Assembly: GCA_020201415.1 (NCBI GenBank)
Contig: JAIVGW010000018.1
Coordinates: 1 to 6,516 of the forward strand
Direction of reading: 5' to 3'
DNA length: 6,516 bases
Origin: Lentisphaerota bacterium
Lineage (GTDB): Bacteria > Verrucomicrobiota > Kiritimatiellia > JAAZAB01
A model generated the notes under the pieces. That model was not told the DNA's origin, ran no database searches, and was given only the letters and a program-made list of their open reading frames with translations. Within the stretch, counting starts at the first letter, position 1. Each line of letters opens with the position of its first letter. The position numbers and the translations under genes are program-made. Shown here piece by piece: positions 1-5,555 of the stretch.

Positions 1-1
1 G

Positions 2-1663
2 CGTCAGGGCATGAATCATCCATATTTTTGCGATACCTATCATGGAATGGCGCCGGTTACCAGATCGGAAGAGTTGCGCAAAAACCACCCGGAATATTAC
101 GCACTTTATAACGGAGTACGGTCAACTGAAGGGAAAACACCGGAGTCATGTCTTTCAAGCGAAGGTTTGTTTGAGGAGCATGTAAAATATATTCGTATGA
201 TGTTTGACATGTATGACATGCCTTATCTATCTGTCTGGCCAGATGATGGATTTACTGCAATATGTCAATGTGACAAGTGCAAAGGGAAGGACAGTCCTGA
301 TAGAGGAAGACAAGGTATTCTTTCAAATTATGTTTGGGACTATGTAAACAAGATTGGTAAGGAAATCGCCAAGACTCATCCAGGCAAAATGATTGTCGGT
401 GGGGCATACAGCACATATTTTCTTCCTCCGAATAACATAGAAAAATTAAACCCAAATATTATGGTGCATATTGTCAATGCAAGGCGTAGAACGAAACTTA
501 CCGAAGCAGAAGCTGAAGAGCGTAGAGCAGTAGTAAAAGAATGGGCTCGGCTTACTGATAATAAAGTTATAGCATTTAATAACGTTGGAGGAGCCAATAC
601 GCCAAATGTTTTTGCTGAAGATATTAAAGGGATTAAAGACTACATAATAGGCGAAGATATGTGGATTAACTCTGGCAGTCTCGAACAGCCGGGATTTATG
701 CATCTTAATTATTATGTCTGTGCAAGAATGTGGTGGAATCCAGATTTGGACCCCGACAACCTTCTTAATGAATATTACAAAACATTTTATGGTCCTGTTG
801 CTGATGAAATGAAAGCATTTATAAATTATTATGAAGCAGAACAAGGAAATATGAAAAGTATCAGCAGTGCTCCTGTTATTAAGAAAGCACTTGATCTTTT
901 TGATAAAACAGTAAGTAAAGTAAATCCTGATTCTGTTTATGGTAAAAGAGTTGCATTGTTTGGAGAAGGTCTTGAGAGCAATCGAAAATTTTATGACATA
1001 GTCAAGGATGGCCGCGATAATCCTCCGGTTTTCAAAATCATTAAGGTTGATAGTGAAATAAAGCTGGATGGAAAACTTGACGAAGATTTCTGGAAAGAAT
1101 TCCCTGGAGAACTTAAGGGGCTTGCTGATGGAGAGGATATAAAATATCCTGCGAAATTCAAAATGGGGCTAAAAGACAATGATCTTTACGTTGGCATTAA
1201 ACTTATGGATGAAAAAGGTAACCCGGTTAATATTTCCCAATCAAAACCGCTTGATGACTCTGTATTATGGTATGGCGATGCGGTGGAAATATTGCTTGAG
1301 ACCCCAATGAATTCATATTACCAGATAGCAATTAATCCCGAGGGCTCCATTTGTGATCTTGACCGCAGCACAAACAAAAATGACTGGTTTAATTGGGATT
1401 CTGAAGCTGATGTTAAGACATATATAAACAAGGAAGAAGGCTACTGGACAATAGAAGCACGAATTCCTTTTACTCCAAGCACCCAGGACCCTCTTCACGA
1501 GATAATCGGTAGCACTCCCTCTGAAGAAAAACCATGGTTCTTTAATATATGTCGCCAGAGGATACGTGAAGACGGCAACGAATCCTCTACTTTCTCTCCA
1601 GTAGGCAAGAAAAGCGGCGGGTCCCGCAACTTCATGGCATTTGGAAAACTTATTGTAAAATAA
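2..1663 (+). CDS. DUF4838 domain protein with C-terminal CBM9-like domain (5' partial)
   Basis: The reading frame is open to the left window edge (codons from position 2 read R-Q-G before the first ATG at 11), so the N-terminus is missing. Numbering from that Met, residues 1-275 resemble DUF4838, a glycosidase-like family common in PVC bacteria: an HPEYY motif (26-30), an Asp pair (78-79) followed by C-x-C-x-x-C (85-90), and near the end a W-N-P-D-x-D-x-x-x-L-L-x-E-Y-Y-x-x-F-Y-G-P block (242-262). Residues 276-335 look helical. Residues 339-550 resemble a family-9-like carbohydrate-binding beta-sandwich: I-K-L-D-G-K-L-D-E-D-F-W, then D-A-V-E-I-L-L, Y-Y-Q-I-A-I-N-P-E-G, W-T-I-E-A-R-I-P-F and a final G-K-L-I-V-K. 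The family usually has a further N-terminal module of 150 residues or more, and any signal peptide would lie outside the window. Likely role: binding or hydrolysis of an extracytoplasmic polysaccharide; substrate unknown. It is AT-rich (one sampled 60-base line, 541-600, is 38% GC). Family call fairly sure, activity not. Confidence 0.85.
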   Translation, partial: RQGMNHPYFCDTYHGMAPVTRSEELRKNHPEYYALYNGVRSTEGKTPESCLSSEGLFEEHVKYIRMMFDMYDMPYLSVWPDDGFTAICQCDKCKGKDSPDRGRQGILSNYVWDYVNKIGKEIAKTHPGKMIVGGAYSTYFLPPNNIEKLNPNIMVHIVNARRRTKLTEAEAEERRAVVKEWARLTDNKVIAFNNVGGANTPNVFAEDIKGIKDYIIGEDMWINSGSLEQPGFMHLNYYVCARMWWNPDLDPDNLLNEYYKTFYGPVADEMKAFINYYEAEQGNMKSISSAPVIKKALDLFDKTVSKVNPDSVYGKRVALFGEGLESNRKFYDIVKDGRDNPPVFKIIKVDSEIKLDGKLDEDFWKEFPGELKGLADGEDIKYPAKFKMGLKDNDLYVGIKLMDEKGNPVNISQSKPLDDSVLWYGDAVEILLETPMNSYYQIAINPEGSICDLDRSTNKNDWFNWDSEADVKTYINKEEGYWTIEARIPFTPSTQDPLHEIIGSTPSEEKPWFFNICRQRIREDGNESSTFSPVGKKSGGSRNFMAFGKLIVK

Positions 1664-1725
1664 GGGTCTTCCGCAGAATCTGTGGGTAATATTGTGAAGA
1701 ATTTACCACTGAGGCACGGAAACAC

Positions 1726-1757
1726 CCGCCTTCGCCAAGGCTATGGCGGGCAGGCGG
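1726..1757. repeat. GC-rich imperfect palindrome
   Basis: CCGCCT (1726-1731) pairs with AGGCGG (1752-1757) and CGCCA (1733-1737) pairs with TGGCG (1744-1748), with a small asymmetric internal loop and a 6-base apical loop AGGCTA. It directly abuts the left 21-bp inverted repeat, which suggests it is part of the same repeat unit. No T tract follows. Confidence 0.6.
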
Positions 1758-1773
1758 AGAAGAGGTTTGCTTA

Positions 1774-1810
1774 AATTCACCCCGAGCGCAAAAGCGCTTC
1801 GGGGCGAATT
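1774..1810. repeat. Hairpin with AAAA loop
   Basis: The left arm AATTCACCCCGAGCGC (1774-1789) folds on GCGCTTCGGGGCGAATT (1794-1810) around the loop AAAA, with one mismatch and one single-base bulge. It is strong, but neither side carries a T run, so a terminator role is not supported. It lies about 30 bp upstream of the ribosome binding site of the GxxExxY remnant. Confidence 0.6.
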
Positions 1811-1928
1811 CAATCAACGACTTATCATTGGAAAAAGAAAGGGAGCCAGTTATCATGATTGAAGATAAACTGACTGAACAAATCATTGGGGCTATGAAAT
1901 CTCTCGTCTTCCTCAATAATATAAATGG

Positions 1929-1977
1929 TTTTGTCAAATTTGATATTAGCGCCCCGTTAATATCAGATTTGACAAAA
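1929..1977. repeat. 20-bp-arm AT-rich inverted repeat, possible terminator
   Basis: Arms 1929-1948 and 1958-1977 are complementary at all positions except one T-G pair (1940 with 1966), around a GC-rich 9-base loop GCGCCCCGT. On the + strand a run of six T's follows at 1985-1990, seven bases after the stem, so it could end transcription from the left; the spacing and weak stem base make this uncertain. It could equally be a protein-binding palindrome or the core of the surrounding repeat element. Confidence 0.5.
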
Positions 1978-2004
1978 TCTCATCTTTTTTCTGCCACAGG
2001 CAGA

Positions 2005-2019
2005 TCCGCCTGCGGCGGA
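2005..2019. repeat. Short perfect palindrome TCCGCC-TGC-GGCGGA
   Basis: Six-base arms (2005-2010, 2014-2019) around a 3-base centre, lying six bases before the right copy of the 21-bp inverted repeat. An overlapping alternative hairpin pairs CAGGC (1997-2001) with GCCTG (2008-2012). It is the GC-rich counterpart of the palindrome at 1726-1757 on the other side of the segment. Confidence 0.5.
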
Positions 2020-2172
2020 ATCTCCGTGTTTCCGTGCCTCAGTGGTGAGTTATTCGCTTTCAGTAGGACGTAACAATATGGGTACAGGAAACACCACACT
2101 GTTTTAAGATCATAATGCATAGAAAATCAACAATTTACGGGATTACCTGATCATTAGCGCCCCACAAATTTT

Positions 2173-4179
2173 TCAGAGGAGCCATTTACTGAATTTAAAT
2201 GAATAAAAATCAGCATCCTGCATGCGTACACGCAGCCTCAAGGTTTTCCCTGCCAGCGCCGATAAATTCGTGTTTCCCTGCCACAACACATCATGCTCTA
2301 TTTCATTGCCATAAAGAACCTCGCTGTCCGCAAGGGCGTAACCGTCGATTGCCTTGCCGCTTTCATCGGAAAGCTCAAAACGTACAGATCCTATCGCGGA
2401 AGTCGAATAATTAACAACAAGTTTGCTCCCCTCAAATATGAATGGGCGGGTGAGCATTTCTCCTACCTTGTTGCCCGGAGCATGTACAGAAACAAAACCG
2501 TCAGTCCTGACAGTGCCCCGTACCAGGCGGTTCGATGGATAGCGGGAGTGTTCTGTCCAGTAAATACTGATTTCTTCGGGGCTGGTCTGGAGCATCCCCC
2601 AAACAGGGTAATTGTTGCGGTCTGTCCATGTTTTAGGATCTGTGGTCGGACGGATAAAGCCTTCTTCCCATTTATCAAATATTCTGCCATCGTGGCTGGC
2701 AATAAGAATAACATCGCTAATACTTGAAGGCTCATGATCAGGAACTTTTTTCCGTTCAGCCACATAGCGCGCGGGAGTGCCTATGTAAATATGCGGAGCT
2801 CTCAAATAAGGCCTTATGCCGTTGGTATAATGCTGGTAAAGCACATCATCGGTATATTCAAGTTCGCCAAAACTGTCCCAGTTCAAGTAATTGTCAGATT
2901 CACAACGGAATATCCTGCGGCATCCGCCTTTGTTGCTGCGGTAATAGCACACGTACCTTCCAATATTTTCATCCCAGAAGGCAACATTCTGTGAGTCAAG
3001 GCCCAGGGCAACCTTAATGCCCGGTTTATTTCCGCAGTTATCCTGGGTTATTACGGGTTCCCCGGACATCTTATTCCACTTGATCCCATCGGGGGATGAG
3101 TATGCCGCGAGCGCAGCTCCTTTTTCATGGTAAGCTATTGCCTTAAACCTTTCTTCAGGTTTTGCGGCGGGGTTTTTATCTAGGAAGGGTGTGAAGTTAT
3201 GCGACGGGGTGCCCTTATAGACAATATTGTTGTTTGTCGAGCCGTCAAATTCAATCAGCCCGATATCAGGACGGACAAAATGCGTGCCGTCTTCGCTTTC
3301 AATCATGCAGGTAGTCTGCTCGGCAACGTAATCTGTATTTACCCCCTTGCCTTCATAGGTCTTTTTGGCATAGTAAGGTCGCCCACTGTAATATAGCCTG
3401 ATTTTACCGTCACATTCCACAAGAGAATAATAACCTGAAATTGGGCCTTCCCAGGGTTTATCAGGTTGGAAAACAGTCTCTTGAATAACCGGATGGTGCA
3501 GCCTTCTTTCAACCCCTCCCTGCATGTCATCAATCATATAATCATCAGCAAAAAGCTCAAGCCGGCTGCCAATATCAACAGCATTTTTGCCGCCAGGATT
3601 TGTGTTTAGAGAGGCATCTGTCCATCGCGAATCAGTCATTAATGGCTCGGCGAGAATGGAAGTTATATAAGGCTTGCGGAGTTCCTCCGGCCCGCCAACA
3701 GCAAGCGTGGAATCTGTTCTGCCTGCCGCCAGCCTTATTACAAGTATGTTTTTACCTTGATTCAGGTTAACATCAAATATGTAATCGCAACACCGTGGCG
3801 GATAGGTAAAACTGATTTCTTTGCCGTTAAATAGCGGATCCCCGTTCAGCCAGGCCTGAATCAGGGCGTCCCCGCTCAAGCCAAGGGTTGCAAGCCCTCC
3901 GGTTCCAGAAAATACAGGTATGAAAAAGTAGCCGACTTTAAATAAATAATCATCATCATAAGGTATGCCTATATGTCTTTTAAAATAGAACTGGTTGTCC
4001 GTCGGGGAAACAATACGGGCTTTCAATGTTTTATTGGCCACTGTTATTTCATCAGGAATTATTTGTAAATATTTCTTTGCAATAAGCTCATCATCTTTTT
4101 CCAGTGTTGCAAATAATACCCACTGATCCGCAAGCTTTGCATTGCCTTTTACATCTTCAGGCTTAATGTGGTTTAGCAT
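2173..4179 (-). CDS. GH32/43-like five-bladed-propeller protein
   Basis: 668 aa. Start ATG at 4179-4177 is supported by AAGGAA about 7 bases upstream. Three regions are visible. Residues 15-155 look like a galactose-binding-type beta-sandwich (A-W-L-N-G-D-P-L-F at 109-117; D-V-N-L-N-Q-G-K-N-I-L-V-I at 136-148). Residues 203-560 look like the propeller: S-R-L-E-L-F-A-D-D-Y-M-I-D (205-217), P-W-E-G-P-I-S-G-Y-Y (242-251), E-S-E-D-G-T-H-F (294-301), S-P-D-G-I-K-W (362-368), D-S-Q-N-V-A-F-W (395-402). Residues 563-665 look like a C-terminal beta-sandwich ending D-A-D-F-Y-S-F-K-F. This set of motifs is familiar from PVC-group proteins often annotated as GH32 N-terminal or GH43/62/32/68-superfamily; I cannot assign catalytic acids or a substrate. 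No signal peptide is visible, which is odd for a polysaccharide enzyme. It lies 177 bp downstream of ppx on the same strand, with no clear promoter seen. Base composition is intermediate (line 3001-3060 is 52% GC). Confidence 0.8.
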   Translation of the reverse strand: MLNHIKPEDVKGNAKLADQWVLFATLEKDDELIAKKYLQIIPDEITVANKTLKARIVSPTDNQFYFKRHIGIPYDDDYLFKVGYFFIPVFSGTGGLATLGLSGDALIQAWLNGDPLFNGKEISFTYPPRCCDYIFDVNLNQGKNILVIRLAAGRTDSTLAVGGPEELRKPYITSILAEPLMTDSRWTDASLNTNPGGKNAVDIGSRLELFADDYMIDDMQGGVERRLHHPVIQETVFQPDKPWEGPISGYYSLVECDGKIRLYYSGRPYYAKKTYEGKGVNTDYVAEQTTCMIESEDGTHFVRPDIGLIEFDGSTNNNIVYKGTPSHNFTPFLDKNPAAKPEERFKAIAYHEKGAALAAYSSPDGIKWNKMSGEPVITQDNCGNKPGIKVALGLDSQNVAFWDENIGRYVCYYRSNKGGCRRIFRCESDNYLNWDSFGELEYTDDVLYQHYTNGIRPYLRAPHIYIGTPARYVAERKKVPDHEPSSISDVILIASHDGRIFDKWEEGFIRPTTDPKTWTDRNNYPVWGMLQTSPEEISIYWTEHSRYPSNRLVRGTVRTDGFVSVHAPGNKVGEMLTRPFIFEGSKLVVNYSTSAIGSVRFELSDESGKAIDGYALADSEVLYGNEIEHDVLWQGNTNLSALAGKTLRLRVRMQDADFYSFKFSKWLL

Positions 4180-4220
4180 TGTTATTTCCTTTTAGCTTTT
4201 ACTACCGTTTCACAGGGACG

Positions 4221-4371
4221 GGAATGTTGAAATAATGGAATGCAGGTAATCAAAGAGTTGCGAAACACAGCAATGTTGTTTTAATTAAACATGGTTCCGG
4301 TTTTTTGCTTGCCGGATTTTGTGCCACAACCCTTTCCCCATTATTCCATCGTTCCATCATTCCAGTTTTCC
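4221..4371. repeat. Two opposed arrays of a degenerate 8-bp GGAA repeat
   Basis: The right array is four 8-bp units, ATTATTCC, ATCGTTCC, ATCATTCC and AGTTTTCC (4340-4371). Read on the other strand these give GGAA-led units. The left array, in opposite orientation, has GGAATGTT, GAAATAAT and GGAATGCA (4221-4244). They bracket about 95 bp of AT-rich sequence with no gene; it contains the palindromic core TTTAATTAAA at about 4279-4288. The right array holds the stop codon of the ppx-like gene (4357-4359). Similar GGAATNAT-type repeats are, from memory, common between genes in uncultured PVC and related bacteria. Function unknown. Confidence 0.55.
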
Positions 4372-5394
4372 ATGGGATGCCATTGATATCATATGATGCC
4401 CGCTTTGTTGCCTTAAGCTACAGTCTGCCAGAAATTGGTGGAGCAGCCCTTCGCGTAATCCGCCGGCGGTAATTCGCAGACAGCGCAGGCGCAGGCTTTG
4501 CATGATAATCGTCGTAATGGCTGCGCCGGCAATGATGATGTCGGCCCGGTCGGCCTCCATGCCCGGCAGGGCCGCGCGCAGCGGCATCTCCAACCGTGCC
4601 AAGCGCCAGAAAAGAAGGGGGGGAGCCGTACGCGGCAGGACAGCAATGTGCGGAGCGGCCGGTGCATATCGGCTACCGGAGAAGGTCAGGGCCGCCAGGC
4701 TGCGGGTGGTGCCGGAGGTGCCCACACCCAGCACGGGATGATACCGGCGAAAACGGTTAAGCGTCGCGGTCGCCCGGTCGTGAATTGTCCACAGCAGCGT
4801 GCGCAGCACGGCCTGTGGAACCGGCCCGTGCGCCCGCAGAGCGGGAAATTCCTCCGTCAGGCGCACTGCGCCGATGGGCAGGGAACAGCAAGCCAGGCAG
4901 CGCTGCCGCGTGCCGACGATCAGTTCGGTGCTGCCGCCGCCGATATCCATAATCAGCACAGGGCTATCTGCCGGCAGGGTAGGCGCCAGCCCCATGTACA
5001 CCAGGCGGGCCTCCGCGTGTCCGCTGATGACCTGCAGGGGGCATTTTGTGTGTTTTTGGAACAACTTTTGAAAAATACGGCGCTGGGGTGATTCGCGCAC
5101 TGCCGCGGTGGCCACCGCGCGGATATCAACAGCGCCATGAGAGCGTACTTCATCGAGCATGCTCCGTGCAGCCTGCAAAGTTCTGTTTATGGAATCCTGC
5201 CGTAATTCCGGACCTGCTCCGGCGCCCAGGCGTGTCACCGCGCGCGCCTGGAAGTATAAGCGTGGCTGGTCTTCGGTTTGGATTTCATAGACGGCCAGGC
5301 GGATGGCATTGGTGCCGACATCCAGCAAGGCCAGGCGGCGGGCTGGTTTTTGCGGTGCGGCTGTTGCCAGGTTATGCTTTATTATTTTCGCCAT
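4357..5394 (-). CDS. Ppx/GppA-family exopolyphosphatase / pppGpp phosphatase
   Basis: Predicted to remove phosphate from polyphosphate ends or from pppGpp in the cytoplasm. Numbering from an upstream TTG at 5412 (351 aa), the ASKHA-fold motifs run in order: L-L-D-V-G-T-N-A-I-R-L (29-39), A-T-A-A-V-R-E (101-107), I-S-G-H-A-E-A-R-L (129-137), M-D-I-G-G-G-S-T-E-L (155-164), L-P-I-G-A-V-R-L-T-E (178-187), G-V-G-T-S-G-T-T-R (229-237), and P-G-M-E-A-D-R-A-D-I-I-I-A-G then G-G-L-R-E-G-L-L (283-324). E134 matches the catalytic Glu121 of E. coli Ppx; the preceding acidic residue (E120 there) is Ala here. D156 and E163 match D143 and E150. It is the short one-domain form, lacking the C-terminal HD-like extension of E. 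coli Ppx. I take ATG at 5394 over TTG at 5412; neither has a clear ribosome binding site. The last codons lie in an octamer repeat, so the tail may be newly made. About 60% GC (line 4741-4800). Exact substrate cannot be told, so no symbol is given. Confidence 0.9.
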   Translation of the reverse strand: MAKIIKHNLATAAPQKPARRLALLDVGTNAIRLAVYEIQTEDQPRLYFQARAVTRLGAGAGPELRQDSINRTLQAARSMLDEVRSHGAVDIRAVATAAVRESPQRRIFQKLFQKHTKCPLQVISGHAEARLVYMGLAPTLPADSPVLIMDIGGGSTELIVGTRQRCLACCSLPIGAVRLTEEFPALRAHGPVPQAVLRTLLWTIHDRATATLNRFRRYHPVLGVGTSGTTRSLAALTFSGSRYAPAAPHIAVLPRTAPPLLFWRLARLEMPLRAALPGMEADRADIIIAGAAITTIIMQSLRLRCLRITAGGLREGLLHQFLADCSLRQQSGHHMISMASHGKLE

Positions 5395-5420
5395 TTGATC
5401 AACATGCTGCAATATCGACG

Positions 5421-5437
5421 CGGCATTGTCAATGCCG
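5421..5437. promoter_or_regulatory. 17-bp palindrome upstream of ppx-like gene
   Basis: CGGCATTG and CAATGCCG are perfect 8-bp arms around a single T. It lies 27 bp upstream of the ATG (9 bp upstream of the TTG) of the ppx-like gene, inside the divergent spacer. Size and symmetry fit a dimeric regulator's operator or a 5'-UTR hairpin. No regulator gene is visible nearby, so the role is inferred from position only. Confidence 0.4.
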
Positions 5438-5465
5438 TCTGTTTTCCGCTGATTTGCGTAGTTTG

Positions 5466-5523
5466 TCCAACCTGATCTTGCTTTTCCGGAAGTATTATGA
5501 TTTTATGAAAAATACAGGTTGGA
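5466..5523. promoter_or_regulatory. Spaced 9-bp inverted repeat in divergent spacer
   Basis: TCCAACCTG (5466-5474) and CAGGTTGGA (5515-5523) are exact reverse complements 40 bp apart, in the part of the spacer most likely to hold the promoter of the right-hand lipoprotein gene. Between them lies an AT-rich stretch with TATTAT/TATGAT (5493-5501), a possible -10, but I find no -35 at proper spacing. Could be a pair of operator half-sites or chance. Confidence 0.3.
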
Positions 5524-5555
5524 GCATAGTGCAATCGATTCAAGGAATTCATGTC

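Larger units (their letters stand above)
1705..2046. repeat. 342-bp segment bounded by 21-bp perfect inverted repeats
   Basis: Bases 1705-1725 begin ACCACTGAGGCACGG, and 2026-2046 are their exact reverse complement, ending CCGTGCCTCAGTGGT. Inside them a second, shorter pair matches: CAGGCGGA at 1751-1758 and TCCGCCTG at 2005-2012. The layout resembles a small non-autonomous mobile or miniature inverted-repeat element. Sequences of the CACTGAGGCACGGA type recur, from my recollection, between genes in many environmental bacteria, so these may be dispersed chromosomal repeats rather than the ends of one element. I see no convincing target-site duplication: flanking bases are ...GAATTT on the left and GAGTTA... 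on the right. No transposase is present. Confidence 0.6.
1855..2073 (+). pseudogene. Truncated GxxExxY-family remnant
   Basis: An ATG at 1855, preceded by GGGAG at 1841-1845 (9-base spacing), opens M-I-E-D-K-L-T-E-Q-I-I-G-A. As known from the family, intact GxxExxY proteins (about 120-130 aa, nuclease-like fold, function unclear) start with L-T-E-x-I-I-G-A-A-I-E-V-H. Here similarity stops after the Ala at 1891-1893, and the frame continues M-K-S-L-V-F-L-N-N before reading through an AT-rich hairpin and the right 21-bp repeat to a stop at 2071-2073. The G-x-x-E-x-x-Y core is absent. K-S-L-V-F-L-N-N could be the joined C-terminal tail after an internal deletion, but that is a guess. The family assignment rests on only 13 residues, though the ribosome binding site supports a true former start. 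Not expected to encode a working protein. Confidence 0.45.
1664..2172. other. Convergent intergenic region, repeat-rich
   Basis: This 509-bp stretch lies between two genes that end toward each other. It holds a 21-bp perfect inverted repeat (1705-1725 and 2026-2046), four hairpin-forming segments between them, the remnant of a GxxExxY-type gene near 1855, and an 11-bp direct repeat (1945-1955 and 2153-2163). A small hairpin (1671-1676 with 1680-1685, one G-T pair, loop AAT) sits just after the stop codon of the left gene but has no T tract, so I do not call it a terminator. Between 2074 and 2172 I see nothing beyond the second copy of the direct repeat. Confidence 0.8.

Noticed and set aside
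446..844. Minus-strand ORF opposite the DUF4838 gene
   Set aside because: It overlaps well-matched DUF4838 sequence and has no motif or ribosome binding site support.
4294..4316. CCGG...CCGG with T-run considered as a terminator downstream of ppx
   Set aside because: Only 4-bp self-complementary arms, and the T/A run lies in the loop rather than after the stem in the direction of transcription.
4340..4371. Octamer array considered as a CRISPR fragment
   Set aside because: The units are 8 bp with no spacers and no cas genes; it is a simple degenerate tandem repeat.
4993..5025. Possible loss of catalytic Glu in the ppx-like protein (G-H-A-E-A-R-L instead of G-N-E-E-A-R-L)
   Set aside because: The catalytic residue of E. 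coli Ppx is the second Glu of this motif (E121), which is kept here; only its neighbour changed to Ala.
4498..5091. Long + strand ORF (197 codons) opposite the ppx-like gene
   Set aside because: The opposite frame has all Ppx/GppA motifs in order. The antisense product is compositionally biased with no recognisable motif; such shadows are expected in GC-rich genes.
5478..5501. TTGCTT...TATGAT considered as a sigma-70 promoter for the lipoprotein gene
   Set aside because: Spacing between the hexamers is only 12 bases; no other -35 fits at 16-18 bases.
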